64,000 nucleotides of DNA, taken from positions 1 to 64,000 of the forward strand of contig NZ_MZNT01000016.1 in the NCBI RefSeq assembly GCF_002042965.1, in the 5' to 3' direction. Shown here piece by piece: positions 51,046 through 59,384 of this stretch (positions are counted from its first letter, which is position 1; each line of letters starts with the position of its first letter). The translations under genes were made by a program, and so were the position numbers. The notes beneath the pieces were generated by a model. That model had not been told where the DNA came from and did not search any database. It was given only the letters and a program-made list of their open reading frames with translations. This DNA is from Paenibacillus sp. 32352 (GTDB lineage: Bacteria > Bacillota > Bacilli > Paenibacillales > NBRC-103111).

Positions 51046-51924
51046 TTATAAATCCTTGCGGTTGAACATGAATAATCCTGCTGCTATCGCAGCGAGGGTA
51101 TAACAGGCCGCATAGAGTAAAAACGAATTGGATGGGACTTGGCCGATGCCGAACGGGCCGAGAGCGGAGTCCAGTTCTGCAATCCCCTGCAGCTCGGGGA
51201 GATAGAACATCTCGGAGAGCATGCGATGCTGAACGGATTCGGTAGGCATGGCGAGGGACATTAATCCCGCAATGGTTGTCAACGGTTTGACGGCGTCGTT
51301 GTCCAGTCTGGCGATGCTTCCTACCTTTTCGATCATTCCGCCAAGCCACCCCGCTCCGTACAGCATGGTCATAAATACGCCGTTCCCCAAAGCGGAGAAT
51401 ATGCAGGATCCAAGCATCGAGACGGAGACCAGGATCGGAACTACGGAGGCGAATAGCAGAAACGATTTGATCAGTGCGAATAGATCGGAGGGAACCCCCG
51501 AATGGTAATCGGTGATCCATAAAATCGAAACGAACAGCAGGGCGGCGTACCCTATTCCCAAGGTCACATAGCCGATCCACCGGCCCATATACCAATGCCA
51601 GCGCGGAACAGGACGAGGCATGAGCGCCTGCAGCACTCCTTGCTCCGCTTCTCCCGAGATAACGGCAAAGGAGCTGAAGATGGATAGAAAAGCGATGACA
51701 AAGGCTCCGAAAAAGAAGCCGAGCGTTAAAGTAATACTGCCTAGTGTAAAGCTTTGAATAAGATAAGTTATGCTGGTCTTATCCTGCGTATCATGAAGCC
51801 GTGCTCCGATGGTTTGAGCGACAAACCAAAAGGCGAGCAAAAAAACGATCGTCATGAGCAGTGTCAACAGCATAACTCTTTTGCGCAGAAGCTCTTTCCA
51901 GGTCATTGCGATGATAGCGTTCAT
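51046..51924 (-). CDS. ABC-2 type transporter permease
   Basis: A 292-residue membrane protein with about six spans, starting MNAIIAMTWKELLRKRVMLL in the ABC-2 manner. It pairs with the ATPase encoded just upstream, with 4 nt of overlap, to form an exporter. Last gene of the sigma/anti-sigma operon. Substrate unknown; envelope maintenance or peptide export are typical. Confidence 0.87.
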   Translation of the reverse strand: MNAIIAMTWKELLRKRVMLLTLLMTIVFLLAFWFVAQTIGARLHDTQDKTSITYLIQSFTLGSITLTLGFFFGAFVIAFLSIFSSFAVISGEAEQGVLQALMPRPVPRWHWYMGRWIGYVTLGIGYAALLFVSILWITDYHSGVPSDLFALIKSFLLFASVVPILVSVSMLGSCIFSALGNGVFMTMLYGAGWLGGMIEKVGSIARLDNDAVKPLTTIAGLMSLAMPTESVQHRMLSEMFYLPELQGIAELDSALGPFGIGQVPSNSFLLYAACYTLAAIAAGLFMFNRKDL

Positions 51925-52880
51925 GCGCGTTCCCCCCTATGACTCAATCCGGACACGGCGCTCATGAACCATTCGTCCAGCCTTGTTTTCGATTTTTTCA
52001 CCTCATACAAGGTCATGCCTTGCTCAATCACGAGGCTGTTCAGCCAGCCAATCTGTTCGTCATCCTCCAGCTCCGCTTCCAGCCATACGGAATCGCTGTC
52101 GTGTGGCACCTCCAGCGAGGCTGTTGCGATCGGAAGACCTGTCATGTCCTGAAGCCATGTCAAACCAAACGGCGTGAACCCGCCGACACGCAAGTGCCAG
52201 CGGGTTTTCTCCTGCAGCACGTCGGAGACGGCTCCGGTGTGCAGTATATTTCCATTATTCAGCAGGGCGACTCGGTCGCACAGCATTTCGACGTCCTCAA
52301 GCAAGTGAGAGTTAAGGAATATCGTTTTTCCTTGACCGCGAAGCATGCGCAGGAGATCACGCACTTCCATGCGTCCGATAGGATCCAGCGCGGAGGCCGG
52401 TTCATCCAGGAATACGAGCTTCGGATCGTTAACGAGAGCGCAGGCTAAGCCCAGTCGCTGCTGCATGCCCTTGGAATAGTTCTTCACGCGGTCTCGCCCG
52501 CGCAGACCGATTCCTACCTGATCAAGCAGCTCGGGAACGCGTTTTCCGGCTGTGACAGGATCCATGCCGCACAGCTTGGCATGCAGTTTCACAACCTCCT
52601 CGCCGCTCAGCCATTCCTGATAGCGGTACAGCTCCGGCAAGTAACCGATATGGCGCCGCGCTTCTACAGAGCCGATCGGTTCGCCCATGATCATCGCGCT
52701 CCCTCCGGTAGGACGGATGAGGCCGACGAGCATTTTGACGAAGGTGCTCTTGCCTGCGCCGTTAGGGCCGAGGAAGCCAAAGGCTTCCCCCGCACCAACT
52801 TGAAGCGTAATACCGCGGCAGCCGCGGCCGTTTCCGTAATCCTTGCTTAAATTCTGAGCATCAATCATGGTTTGGCTCAC
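51921..52880 (-). CDS. ABC transporter ATP-binding protein
   Basis: A 319-residue ATPase: Walker A LGPNGAGKSTFVK, signature YSKGMQQRLGLA, Walker B LVFLDEPASALDP and the H-loop in NSHLLEDVEM. The C-terminal ~95 residues are the extra domain common in ABC-2 exporters. GTG start at 52880 overlaps the anti-sigma stop, with GGAG 11 nt upstream. It acts with the downstream permease. Confidence 0.93.
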   Translation of the reverse strand: MSQTMIDAQNLSKDYGNGRGCRGITLQVGAGEAFGFLGPNGAGKSTFVKMLVGLIRPTGGSAMIMGEPIGSVEARRHIGYLPELYRYQEWLSGEEVVKLHAKLCGMDPVTAGKRVPELLDQVGIGLRGRDRVKNYSKGMQQRLGLACALVNDPKLVFLDEPASALDPIGRMEVRDLLRMLRGQGKTIFLNSHLLEDVEMLCDRVALLNNGNILHTGAVSDVLQEKTRWHLRVGGFTPFGLTWLQDMTGLPIATASLEVPHDSDSVWLEAELEDDEQIGWLNSLVIEQGMTLYEVKKSKTRLDEWFMSAVSGLSHRGERA

Positions 52881-54031
52881 AACTTGATCAACTCCGTTAC
52901 TTTAGCAATAAGGGCGGCGCGGCTCGTTAGCCCATTGCTGCCGTCAACCCTGTACAGCTGCCCTTGCTTCACCCAGGTTGCCGAGTAGTAGGTTGTCTTG
53001 CCCTGGTTGTATTGATTGGTGCTTACGATGACGTCTACGCCCTCGACCTTCACCTTTTCGACCTGGCCATTGTCTATGATAGGTAGCGGAACGGAGCCGC
53101 CTTGCAGGACACCGGCTGTTTGCAGGCTTTCCTTAAGGTTCTGAGGCAAAAGCGGGAATTGCAGCACCGCATCCAGCGCCTCCGCTACCGGAATGGACGG
53201 ATCGACCGTAATTGTCGGCACCGGTGTTTGTGTGAACGAATAGCCCTTGGAATCTCCCTTCTCGGGGGAATCTTTGGATACAACATACAGGTGAACAGTC
53301 TCACCCATTTCCAGCGTGATCGGTTTGCCGTCTACGGAGGCCGGCAGCAGCTTCGTTGCCCCCAGGCGTTTCATGGCTTTGTTAACCTCATCCACATTCA
53401 TATTAAAAGTAAGGCTGTTGGATGGGGAAACATAGATTTTATTTTTGGCATCATATTCAGGCGGGATAATAATCTTATGTCCAGCGAGTTTGGACGCTTC
53501 AGAAGCATCGACCTCGCCGATAGGTTTGCCCGACGTTTGGGAGAAGGTTCCGAACTTGTTGATCGACTCCCGTTCCTTGCCGTCCCCGAAAGCGCCGTTC
53601 AAGATCGTTTGCAAATCATTTTCCTGTACCACGGTAAGCTGCTGCATGCGGAACTTGTTCAAGATCGCGGCAAGAGCCTGGTTGCCGGAAGGCGTAGCGA
53701 CGGTAACGGCGATAACCCCTGCCGCAGCGGCGCCGGCAACCCATTTTTTGTTCCTATGCAGCCAGCTGGCGAACGATCCGGATTTCTTGGTATGTCCGGA
53801 TTCCGGGCTGGTAGGGTAAGCCTGCGGAATTGCTGGCTGGCTTGCGCTTCCTGCCATCGCCGGAGCTTCCGTTACGGAAGCTGTAAGAGGAGCGGCTGCG
53901 GGATCCGCCGTAAGTTGTTCGGACCAGCGGGACCATTGAGGCTGCGCTGGTTCTTGAGCAAGCTTTTGCTGCAGCTTGGCCCAAGCGGCATCCGTTACCT
54001 CTCTATCATTCTTTTTTGTAGATTCGCTCAT
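52877..54031 (-). CDS. Probable anti-sigma factor, single-pass membrane protein
   Basis: A 384-residue protein with a cytoplasmic N-terminal ~90 residues rich in Pro/Ala, one span (WVAGAAAAGVIAVTVATPSG) and a ~270-residue extracellular domain. This layout, directly after an ECF sigma gene, is that of an anti-sigma factor, although no classic zinc HXXXCXXC motif is visible. ATG at 54031 follows AGGAGG; the longer frame runs back into the sigma gene. The extracellular part may sense an envelope signal. Confidence 0.7.
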   Translation of the reverse strand: MSESTKKNDREVTDAAWAKLQQKLAQEPAQPQWSRWSEQLTADPAAAPLTASVTEAPAMAGSASQPAIPQAYPTSPESGHTKKSGSFASWLHRNKKWVAGAAAAGVIAVTVATPSGNQALAAILNKFRMQQLTVVQENDLQTILNGAFGDGKERESINKFGTFSQTSGKPIGEVDASEASKLAGHKIIIPPEYDAKNKIYVSPSNSLTFNMNVDEVNKAMKRLGATKLLPASVDGKPITLEMGETVHLYVVSKDSPEKGDSKGYSFTQTPVPTITVDPSIPVAEALDAVLQFPLLPQNLKESLQTAGVLQGGSVPLPIIDNGQVEKVKVEGVDVIVSTNQYNQGKTTYYSATWVKQGQLYRVDGSNGLTSRAALIAKVTELIKL

Positions 54032-54042
54032 CGAAATTCCTC

Positions 54043-54582
54043 CTATTCCATACGTGCATGTGCTTGCGTTTGCGCTTCGGCATGTTTTCTTAACCGTTCT
54101 GTAGCCCTGTGCAGCAGGGTTCCGACCAAAGGCGGGCGAACCTGGAGCTGCTCGGCGATTTCCGCGTAGCTGTATCCCGAGTACTTGAGGAGAAGCGCCT
54201 TGCGGTCTCGTTCGGGCAATTCCTCCAGCCATTCTCGCATTTCCTCCTGGTCGAGCTGTTTTATCAGAAGCTGCTCGTTAGACGGCTGCTCCTCTTCCGT
54301 GCTGAGGATGTGCAGGGATTGCTTCTCATGCAGAGCTCGCTCCCGGGCCTTTTTATTCAAATGGTCGTAGGCGATCCTCGTCAGCACCCGATGCAGCCAG
54401 GCGCCTATCACGGACGGTTCGTCCGGAGGGTTGCGGTAGAGACGCAGGAACACCTCCTGAGCCAAATCTTCTGCGGCCGCCTCATCTCTGACAAGCCCGA
54501 TGAGCTTGCGGCGAACGGTAGGGTAATGTATATAAAACACTTCGCGAAAATAATCAGATGTTTGTTGTTGTTGCGGTTCCAA
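54043..54582 (-). CDS. ECF-type RNA polymerase sigma factor
   Basis: A 179-residue sigma-70 family ECF protein. Region 2 reads DEAAAEDLAQEVFLRLYRNP and region 4 reads LPERDRKALLLKYSGYSYAE then IAEQLQVRPPLVGTLLHRA. TTG start at 54582 has GGAGG 8 nt upstream. It heads an operon with its probable anti-sigma factor and an ABC exporter, and probably transcribes that operon. Confidence 0.92.
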   Translation of the reverse strand: MEPQQQQTSDYFREVFYIHYPTVRRKLIGLVRDEAAAEDLAQEVFLRLYRNPPDEPSVIGAWLHRVLTRIAYDHLNKKARERALHEKQSLHILSTEEEQPSNEQLLIKQLDQEEMREWLEELPERDRKALLLKYSGYSYAEIAEQLQVRPPLVGTLLHRATERLRKHAEAQTQAHARME

Positions 54583-54807
54583 TCGATTGTCCTCCTTTCA
54601 GCTGCAGCTATATATAAGACGGAGCATGACTTGATTTTGTATCAGCAGCCGGATCAATTGGAAAACATTTTGTCCTTTTTTATTATAACCCGGCGCAGGC
54701 TGTCGTTTTGCAGTTATAATGGAGGGGAACAGCTAAGCAGCCATGACGGCTGTAAAAGGGAAAGCTAAAGCCTCCGAACATGCAAATAACAAAAAGGAGT
54801 CGTTGTC

Positions 54808-55578
54808 ATGGTTCCAGCTTTATTCGTTGCTCACGGAATGCCTACATTAGTGCTGGAAACGAACTCTTATACGAAGCTGCTGCGTAATTTGGGATTGCTG
54901 CTTCCGAGACCTAAAGGGATAGCCATTTTTAGTGCGCATTGGGAGCATCCTGTGCAGATGATCTCAAGTGCACCTCAACTGGAGACGATGTATGATTTTT
55001 TCGGCTTTCCGGAGCCGCTTTACGAATTGGACTATCCGGCCAAAGGGGATCTGGTACTAAGCATGGAGATCGAAAGGCTGTTGTCCGGCGAAGGGATCCG
55101 GTGTGAGCTGAATCATCGAAGGGGACTGGACCACGGCGTATGGACCGTTATGAAGCTGCTGTACCCCGAAGCCGATATTCCGCTGGTATCCCTGTCGGTA
55201 CATCCCAGGCTGGTTCCCGAGGAGCAGTACCGGATAGGCAAAGCCTTGCTTGCTTTAAGGGAACAGGGGGTCATGATCATCGGCAGCGGCGGCACTGTAC
55301 ATAACTTGTCGAAGCTGAGATGGGAGAGCGAGGGAGCCGATAAATGGGCTGTACATTTTGATCGGTGGCTGGCAGATAAAATCAGCGTGTGGGATTTGGA
55401 GTCTCTATTCGATTATGTGCAGAGGGCGCCCTATGCCCAAAAGGCTGTGCCGACCCAGGAGCATTTGGCTCCTCTCTTTATATGTATGGGCGCTGCCGAC
55501 CGGAACCGGTCCGCCAGACTGCTGCATCAGCAGTATCAATACGGCACAATGAGCTTATCGGCATGGATGTTCAAGTAA
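54808..55578 (+). CDS. LigB/YgiD-type extradiol dioxygenase-family protein
   Basis: A 256-residue class III extradiol ring-cleavage dioxygenase-family protein. The metal-site histidines are visible in FVAHGMPTLV, FSAHWEHP and GLDHGVWTVMKL, with a further EHLAPLF near the C terminus. Relatives include E. coli YgiD (DOPA extradiol dioxygenase). Natural substrate unknown. ATG follows AAAAAGGAG. Confidence 0.88.
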   Translation: MVPALFVAHGMPTLVLETNSYTKLLRNLGLLLPRPKGIAIFSAHWEHPVQMISSAPQLETMYDFFGFPEPLYELDYPAKGDLVLSMEIERLLSGEGIRCELNHRRGLDHGVWTVMKLLYPEADIPLVSLSVHPRLVPEEQYRIGKALLALREQGVMIIGSGGTVHNLSKLRWESEGADKWAVHFDRWLADKISVWDLESLFDYVQRAPYAQKAVPTQEHLAPLFICMGAADRNRSARLLHQQYQYGTMSLSAWMFK

Positions 55579-55630
55579 GCTGCCGAAGCCTTGCAGCTAT
55601 AGGCTGGTGCATGGGAGAGTGAAGGAACGG

Positions 55631-55664
55631 CAAAAAACAGAGCCCGCACCAGGTGCGAGCTCTG
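55631..55664 (-). terminator. Terminator of the exported glycosidase-like operon
   Basis: On the minus strand CAGAGCTCGCACC pairs with GGTGCGGGCTCTG, followed by TTTTTT. It is just past the gene at 55674. Confidence 0.85.
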
Positions 55665-55673
55665 CCCCATCGT

Positions 55674-56612
55674 TTAGTTCATCTTTAACCAGCTGTCCCA
55701 CTCATGGACGCCGATACCGCCGAAAGAAGGGCGGCCTCCTATTTGCTCCAGCAATGCCGACAATTCCTGCATCATAAGGGCTTCGCTTTTGCCGTAAAAC
55801 GTACCCGGCTCGCCGCTGTCAACCGTATCTACAGCTACAAGCACAGGGACGCCGGCCTGGTCGGCTTCAGCCAGCTCGGTTTGGACTGACGAGGCAATGT
55901 CTTGGGCTTTATTGAAATACGCCATCAGCGTCACTTCATCCATACGGCGAATAAGCCAATCCGACAAGGTTGTCCTTCCGCCTTGTCCGTCACCTACTTG
56001 AAACGAATCCAGCCACACCGGCATATCCATGCCGACGGTCAGAGTGGAATCGCTCTTCACCTCCTCGACAAATCCGCTTACCGTGTCTTTCCAAAGCCCA
56101 ATGACCGTATCCGAATCCTTACGCCATTCAGGCAGTACATAAGGCTCCACATCCAAGTGAATTCCGGCAAACCGCTCCTCAGGAAGGACGCTCCCGTTGT
56201 AGCTCTTCACCCAATCGATGAACGCGTACATGCGCTTGTTATACTCCGGAAGCACCCAATTCGGAGCGCCGCCCAGCGCTTGAATCTCGATGTGCTGAGC
56301 GTTCGCCTTGCGAATAAAGCTGCTGTAGTAAGAAACGGGATAACTCGAATCCACCAGCAAGTAGACCCGGTTCACTCCTTTGCTCGTCAACTGCTGAAGC
56401 GTGCTGTCCGCTTCTTGGCCTATCACATACGGATTCCACATCCACGTGCTGAGAACCTGTTGGCCGTTAGCCTCAGCAGCCAGGGCGGAAGTCCCGTATA
56501 ACAAGGACAGCCCTGTAAGCACCTGTCCGGCTAGTAAGCAGCTTAGCAGCAACCGACATAACCTCCTTCTTGTCTTTGAAGTATTGAATAGTTTCATGTG
56601 CCGCAGAGTCAC
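55674..56612 (-). CDS. Exported TIM-barrel protein, glycosidase-like
   Basis: A ~312-residue protein with a signal peptide (LCRLLLSCLLAGQVLTGLSL, cleavage after SALA). The mature part has barrel-like strands, including GVNRVYLLVD, HIEIQALGG and FAGIHLDVEPYVLPEW. The D-x-E in IHLDVEP looks like a GH18-type or related catalytic strand. GTG at 56612 has AAGGAG 7 nt upstream; ATG at 56681 is the alternative. It lies just after another predicted glycosidase gene. Substrate unknown. Confidence 0.65.
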   Translation of the reverse strand: MTLRHMKLFNTSKTRRRLCRLLLSCLLAGQVLTGLSLLYGTSALAAEANGQQVLSTWMWNPYVIGQEADSTLQQLTSKGVNRVYLLVDSSYPVSYYSSFIRKANAQHIEIQALGGAPNWVLPEYNKRMYAFIDWVKSYNGSVLPEERFAGIHLDVEPYVLPEWRKDSDTVIGLWKDTVSGFVEEVKSDSTLTVGMDMPVWLDSFQVGDGQGGRTTLSDWLIRRMDEVTLMAYFNKAQDIASSVQTELAEADQAGVPVLVAVDTVDSGEPGTFYGKSEALMMQELSALLEQIGGRPSFGGIGVHEWDSWLKMN

Positions 56613-56705
56613 TTTCCTGCTCCTTCCAAATTCAATGTTGGCCTTAGGATGTACCTGATCGTTTAAGCTTATTTGATTCATGTAATTCCCGGCATCCGTC
56701 GCTTA

Positions 56706-58979
56706 TCATTGAGTCTGGGCCGAAGGGAGGGGAGCAAGCGCATCCTTCGGCGGTTTTTTACCTTGCTCCGCGAATAGACTTTGCAAAATCGGATAGCTCT
56801 TCTTAAGCCGTTCATGATAATCGACTTTGTTCCAATGATCCCATTTGTAGGCCAGAGGTTCCTGCTTATCTTTCCCCTCGGCACCGCGAACCCAGTGCGG
56901 CTCGACGCGGATCGACTTCACATCGTCGAATTTAAGCGCTCCGGCTTCGTAAGGGTGCTTCCATGCCTTGTGCTGGCTCGGATCGGTGAAGCCCAGCATC
57001 ATCCAAGGAATACGCACCTCGATAACCGGGCCGGAAACGAACCAGTCCGCCAAGCTGTTGAAATCCGGGCTTGCCGGATCGGTCGTGCCTTGATGAAGCT
57101 GACCGAGCTCCACATCCTCGAAGGGAACCTTTTCCTTTGTTTGCGGCAGTACAAAGCCTTTGTTGACAGGCAGCTTATACGGCAGGAAGATTCCGTTCTC
57201 CGCATGAGCCCAGCTCTCCTGCCACGGCATCAGCTTCTTCTGGTAGCCGTACAGCCAGCTGTGATAATCGTAGGCGCTGCCGATATACAGGGAGGAATCC
57301 TTGGCCCCCTGCAGCTTCATGACAAATTCTTGACCGCTGCTGAAGCTAACACCGGGCGCTTGATCCGCCGTAGTGCTTCCGCCATTCAAGGTGTCGAAGC
57401 CAAGGTATAAAGGGTTGTCTCCAAGCTTCCAGTCGCCTTGGGAATTTCTCAGCATCAAATACAAGTACGCTTCATCGTGGGAAACCGACAGACTGTAGCC
57501 CGGATACTGCTTGGTTTCCACCTGCTTTCGACGATCCCAATCTTCCGTCTTGCCGTCCAGAACGATCATATCCTCAGGCGATTTGCCCGGTTCAACGGCC
57601 AGCACCCCAAAATGCTCCTCGTTGGTAAGCATATTTCGCCAATACGGCCGCCTTGCAATAGGCGTATCCAGCTCGAGCGTGTTCCAGGTGATTTTGAACC
57701 ATTCGTCCTGCCACGAGAACAAGACGGCGCCGTCGTAATTTTCGTTGTATATGCTTTGATATAGAGCGGCGTCGATTTCACCCTGCTCCTGCTCGGTATG
57801 CAGGCCCTGGTTGCGATTCAGCGGACCGTAGTGGGCGAGGCCTCGGGAGCTAGGGACACCATACTCCGCCACAATCAACGGAATGCCTTTGTGATGCTCT
57901 CTTAAATCATGCAAATAACCGGCGTACGGATTGATTTCGCCCGTACTGTCCTTATAGGTCTGGTACTTATCCTCGTAGCTCAGCAGATCGGGATAATAAG
58001 GATAAATATGGTAAGAAGCGAAGTAGCCTGCCTTCCACGATTCCTGTGGATGAATATGCATCGGATCGACAGATGCCAAATCTTCGTTCTCCGCCGGTTC
58101 ATTCGGATGCGTAAGCGGGTCCGTTGTCACCCAGTTGGTGAATGAAACCGGATGCTGCCAGCCATATTTCATCTCCTCCTGTGCCACGGTTTCAAGCATT
58201 TGCGCAAGCCAGCTCTCGAATGCGGAAGCCTCCGGCTTGGCCTGGAAATACGTCCCTTGAAACGGCTTCAAATCCGGATGCGCATCATTGGTTGCCTTGA
58301 CCGCATAAGGATCCCATTCTGTGCCTACAACCCAGCCCAATACATAGGGCGAAATGTCCGCATCGTATTTGCCGGAAGCATGTCCAGGCTTGGCCTTTCG
58401 GTTGAGATTGCCGTGAACGGCATGGACGGCGTCTTGAATCTCTTGTTTAAATACGGCTATCGTATCTTCCTGATAGGCATCCCTCCCTTCGCCGCCATTC
58501 CCGTTCAACTGGTCCTCCGGGGCCCAAATGCCGTGAAGCATGTAGAGCGGGTCTTGGCGGCCGCTGTTGAATTCCGCCAGAGCCTCGTAGAAGTAGGGCG
58601 GCAAAATCGTATAGACGCGGATGACATCGGCATGCATCTCTTTGATTTGCCCGAACCAGCGCAAATAATCTTCCTTGGTCGGGCTGAGCTCTCCAGGCGC
58701 ATGGCCGGGAGTAGTCGCGCCCAGATTGACACCGGTCCAAAATTGCGGTGTCCAGCCGCTGCCGTTGTATACTTCCAAATGGCCGTCTTTAACCGAGGAG
58801 GTCTGCTTAATTCCCTGCTCTTCGAATACCGGCAGCACCGATTGCGGAGCGGTCTTGGCCGGTCCGGCGAACCAGCCTCTTGTCCCATGCGATAACGTCC
58901 ATGCAAGCGCCGCAACGGCAAACAGCGCAAGGACCGCCAGAACGAGCAGGGGGCGTTTGTTAACCGAATTCACTTGCAT
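56706..58979 (-). CDS. Membrane-anchored glycosidase-like protein with C-terminal beta domain
   Basis: A 757-residue protein with an N-terminal signal anchor (RPLLVLAVLALFAVAALAWT). Residues ~70-450 look like a clan A TIM barrel: WTGVNLGATTPG, GWVVGTEWDPYA (possible acid/base Glu) and PLIVAEYGVPSS (possible nucleophile Glu). The last ~280 residues resemble a DOMON/CBM9-like sheet (DGKTEDWDRRKQ, DEAYLYLMLRN). It faces the cell exterior. Role unknown; polysaccharide hydrolysis is the usual guess. ATG follows AAAAGGAGG. Confidence 0.7.
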   Translation of the reverse strand: MQVNSVNKRPLLVLAVLALFAVAALAWTLSHGTRGWFAGPAKTAPQSVLPVFEEQGIKQTSSVKDGHLEVYNGSGWTPQFWTGVNLGATTPGHAPGELSPTKEDYLRWFGQIKEMHADVIRVYTILPPYFYEALAEFNSGRQDPLYMLHGIWAPEDQLNGNGGEGRDAYQEDTIAVFKQEIQDAVHAVHGNLNRKAKPGHASGKYDADISPYVLGWVVGTEWDPYAVKATNDAHPDLKPFQGTYFQAKPEASAFESWLAQMLETVAQEEMKYGWQHPVSFTNWVTTDPLTHPNEPAENEDLASVDPMHIHPQESWKAGYFASYHIYPYYPDLLSYEDKYQTYKDSTGEINPYAGYLHDLREHHKGIPLIVAEYGVPSSRGLAHYGPLNRNQGLHTEQEQGEIDAALYQSIYNENYDGAVLFSWQDEWFKITWNTLELDTPIARRPYWRNMLTNEEHFGVLAVEPGKSPEDMIVLDGKTEDWDRRKQVETKQYPGYSLSVSHDEAYLYLMLRNSQGDWKLGDNPLYLGFDTLNGGSTTADQAPGVSFSSGQEFVMKLQGAKDSSLYIGSAYDYHSWLYGYQKKLMPWQESWAHAENGIFLPYKLPVNKGFVLPQTKEKVPFEDVELGQLHQGTTDPASPDFNSLADWFVSGPVIEVRIPWMMLGFTDPSQHKAWKHPYEAGALKFDDVKSIRVEPHWVRGAEGKDKQEPLAYKWDHWNKVDYHERLKKSYPILQSLFAEQGKKPPKDALAPLPSAQTQ

Positions 58980-59033
58980 GATATCCTCCTTTTAAAAAGC
59001 TCTATCTTCTTATCTATGAAGGGTGTGATGTTT

Positions 59034-59244
59034 AGATTGTTGAAAAACCTGATAATCTGAAAATTAGCTTCGGTACCCCAATGGGGTATCCCCCTCCGGT
59101 CGCTGTTGTTCTCAGGAAATAAGGATTATATTTGCTTTATAGTGGAAATTTCCTGAGAACAAAGGCGAACGCTACCGCTCCTACAGGGGATACCCCATCT
59201 ATTACCTTTCGTATTTTCCGTATGACAAAGCTTTTCAACAATCT
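59034..59244 (-). repeat. Structured repeat, copy 3, with 13-bp terminal inverted repeats
   Basis: Ends AGATTGTTGAAAA (59034-59046) and TTTTCAACAATCT (59232-59244) are perfect inverted repeats. Inside, ATGGGGTATCCCC (59081-59093) pairs perfectly with 59186-59198. TTGTTCTCAGGAAAT (59106-59120) pairs perfectly with 59148-59162. Read on the minus strand, the conserved strands are AGCGGTAGCGTTCGCC and CAACAGCGACCGGAGG. The rest of 58980-59384 is AT-rich and gene-free. Confidence 0.8.
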
Positions 59245-59384
59245 GGGTGTCGATAGACGGTTTTCTCTCCACAATAGAATTTATAAGATTCCGAGATCAT
59301 CGGAAGTGAAAATTATATTTGGCGATAATAACTTCCGCTTAACGCGGTCGCTCATCTACGGAAGGACGCCAATAAAAGTTTTTC

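Noticed and set aside
12719..59244. CRISPR interpretation of the repeats
   Set aside because: Copies are far apart, on both strands, imperfect, and there is no spacer array or cas gene.
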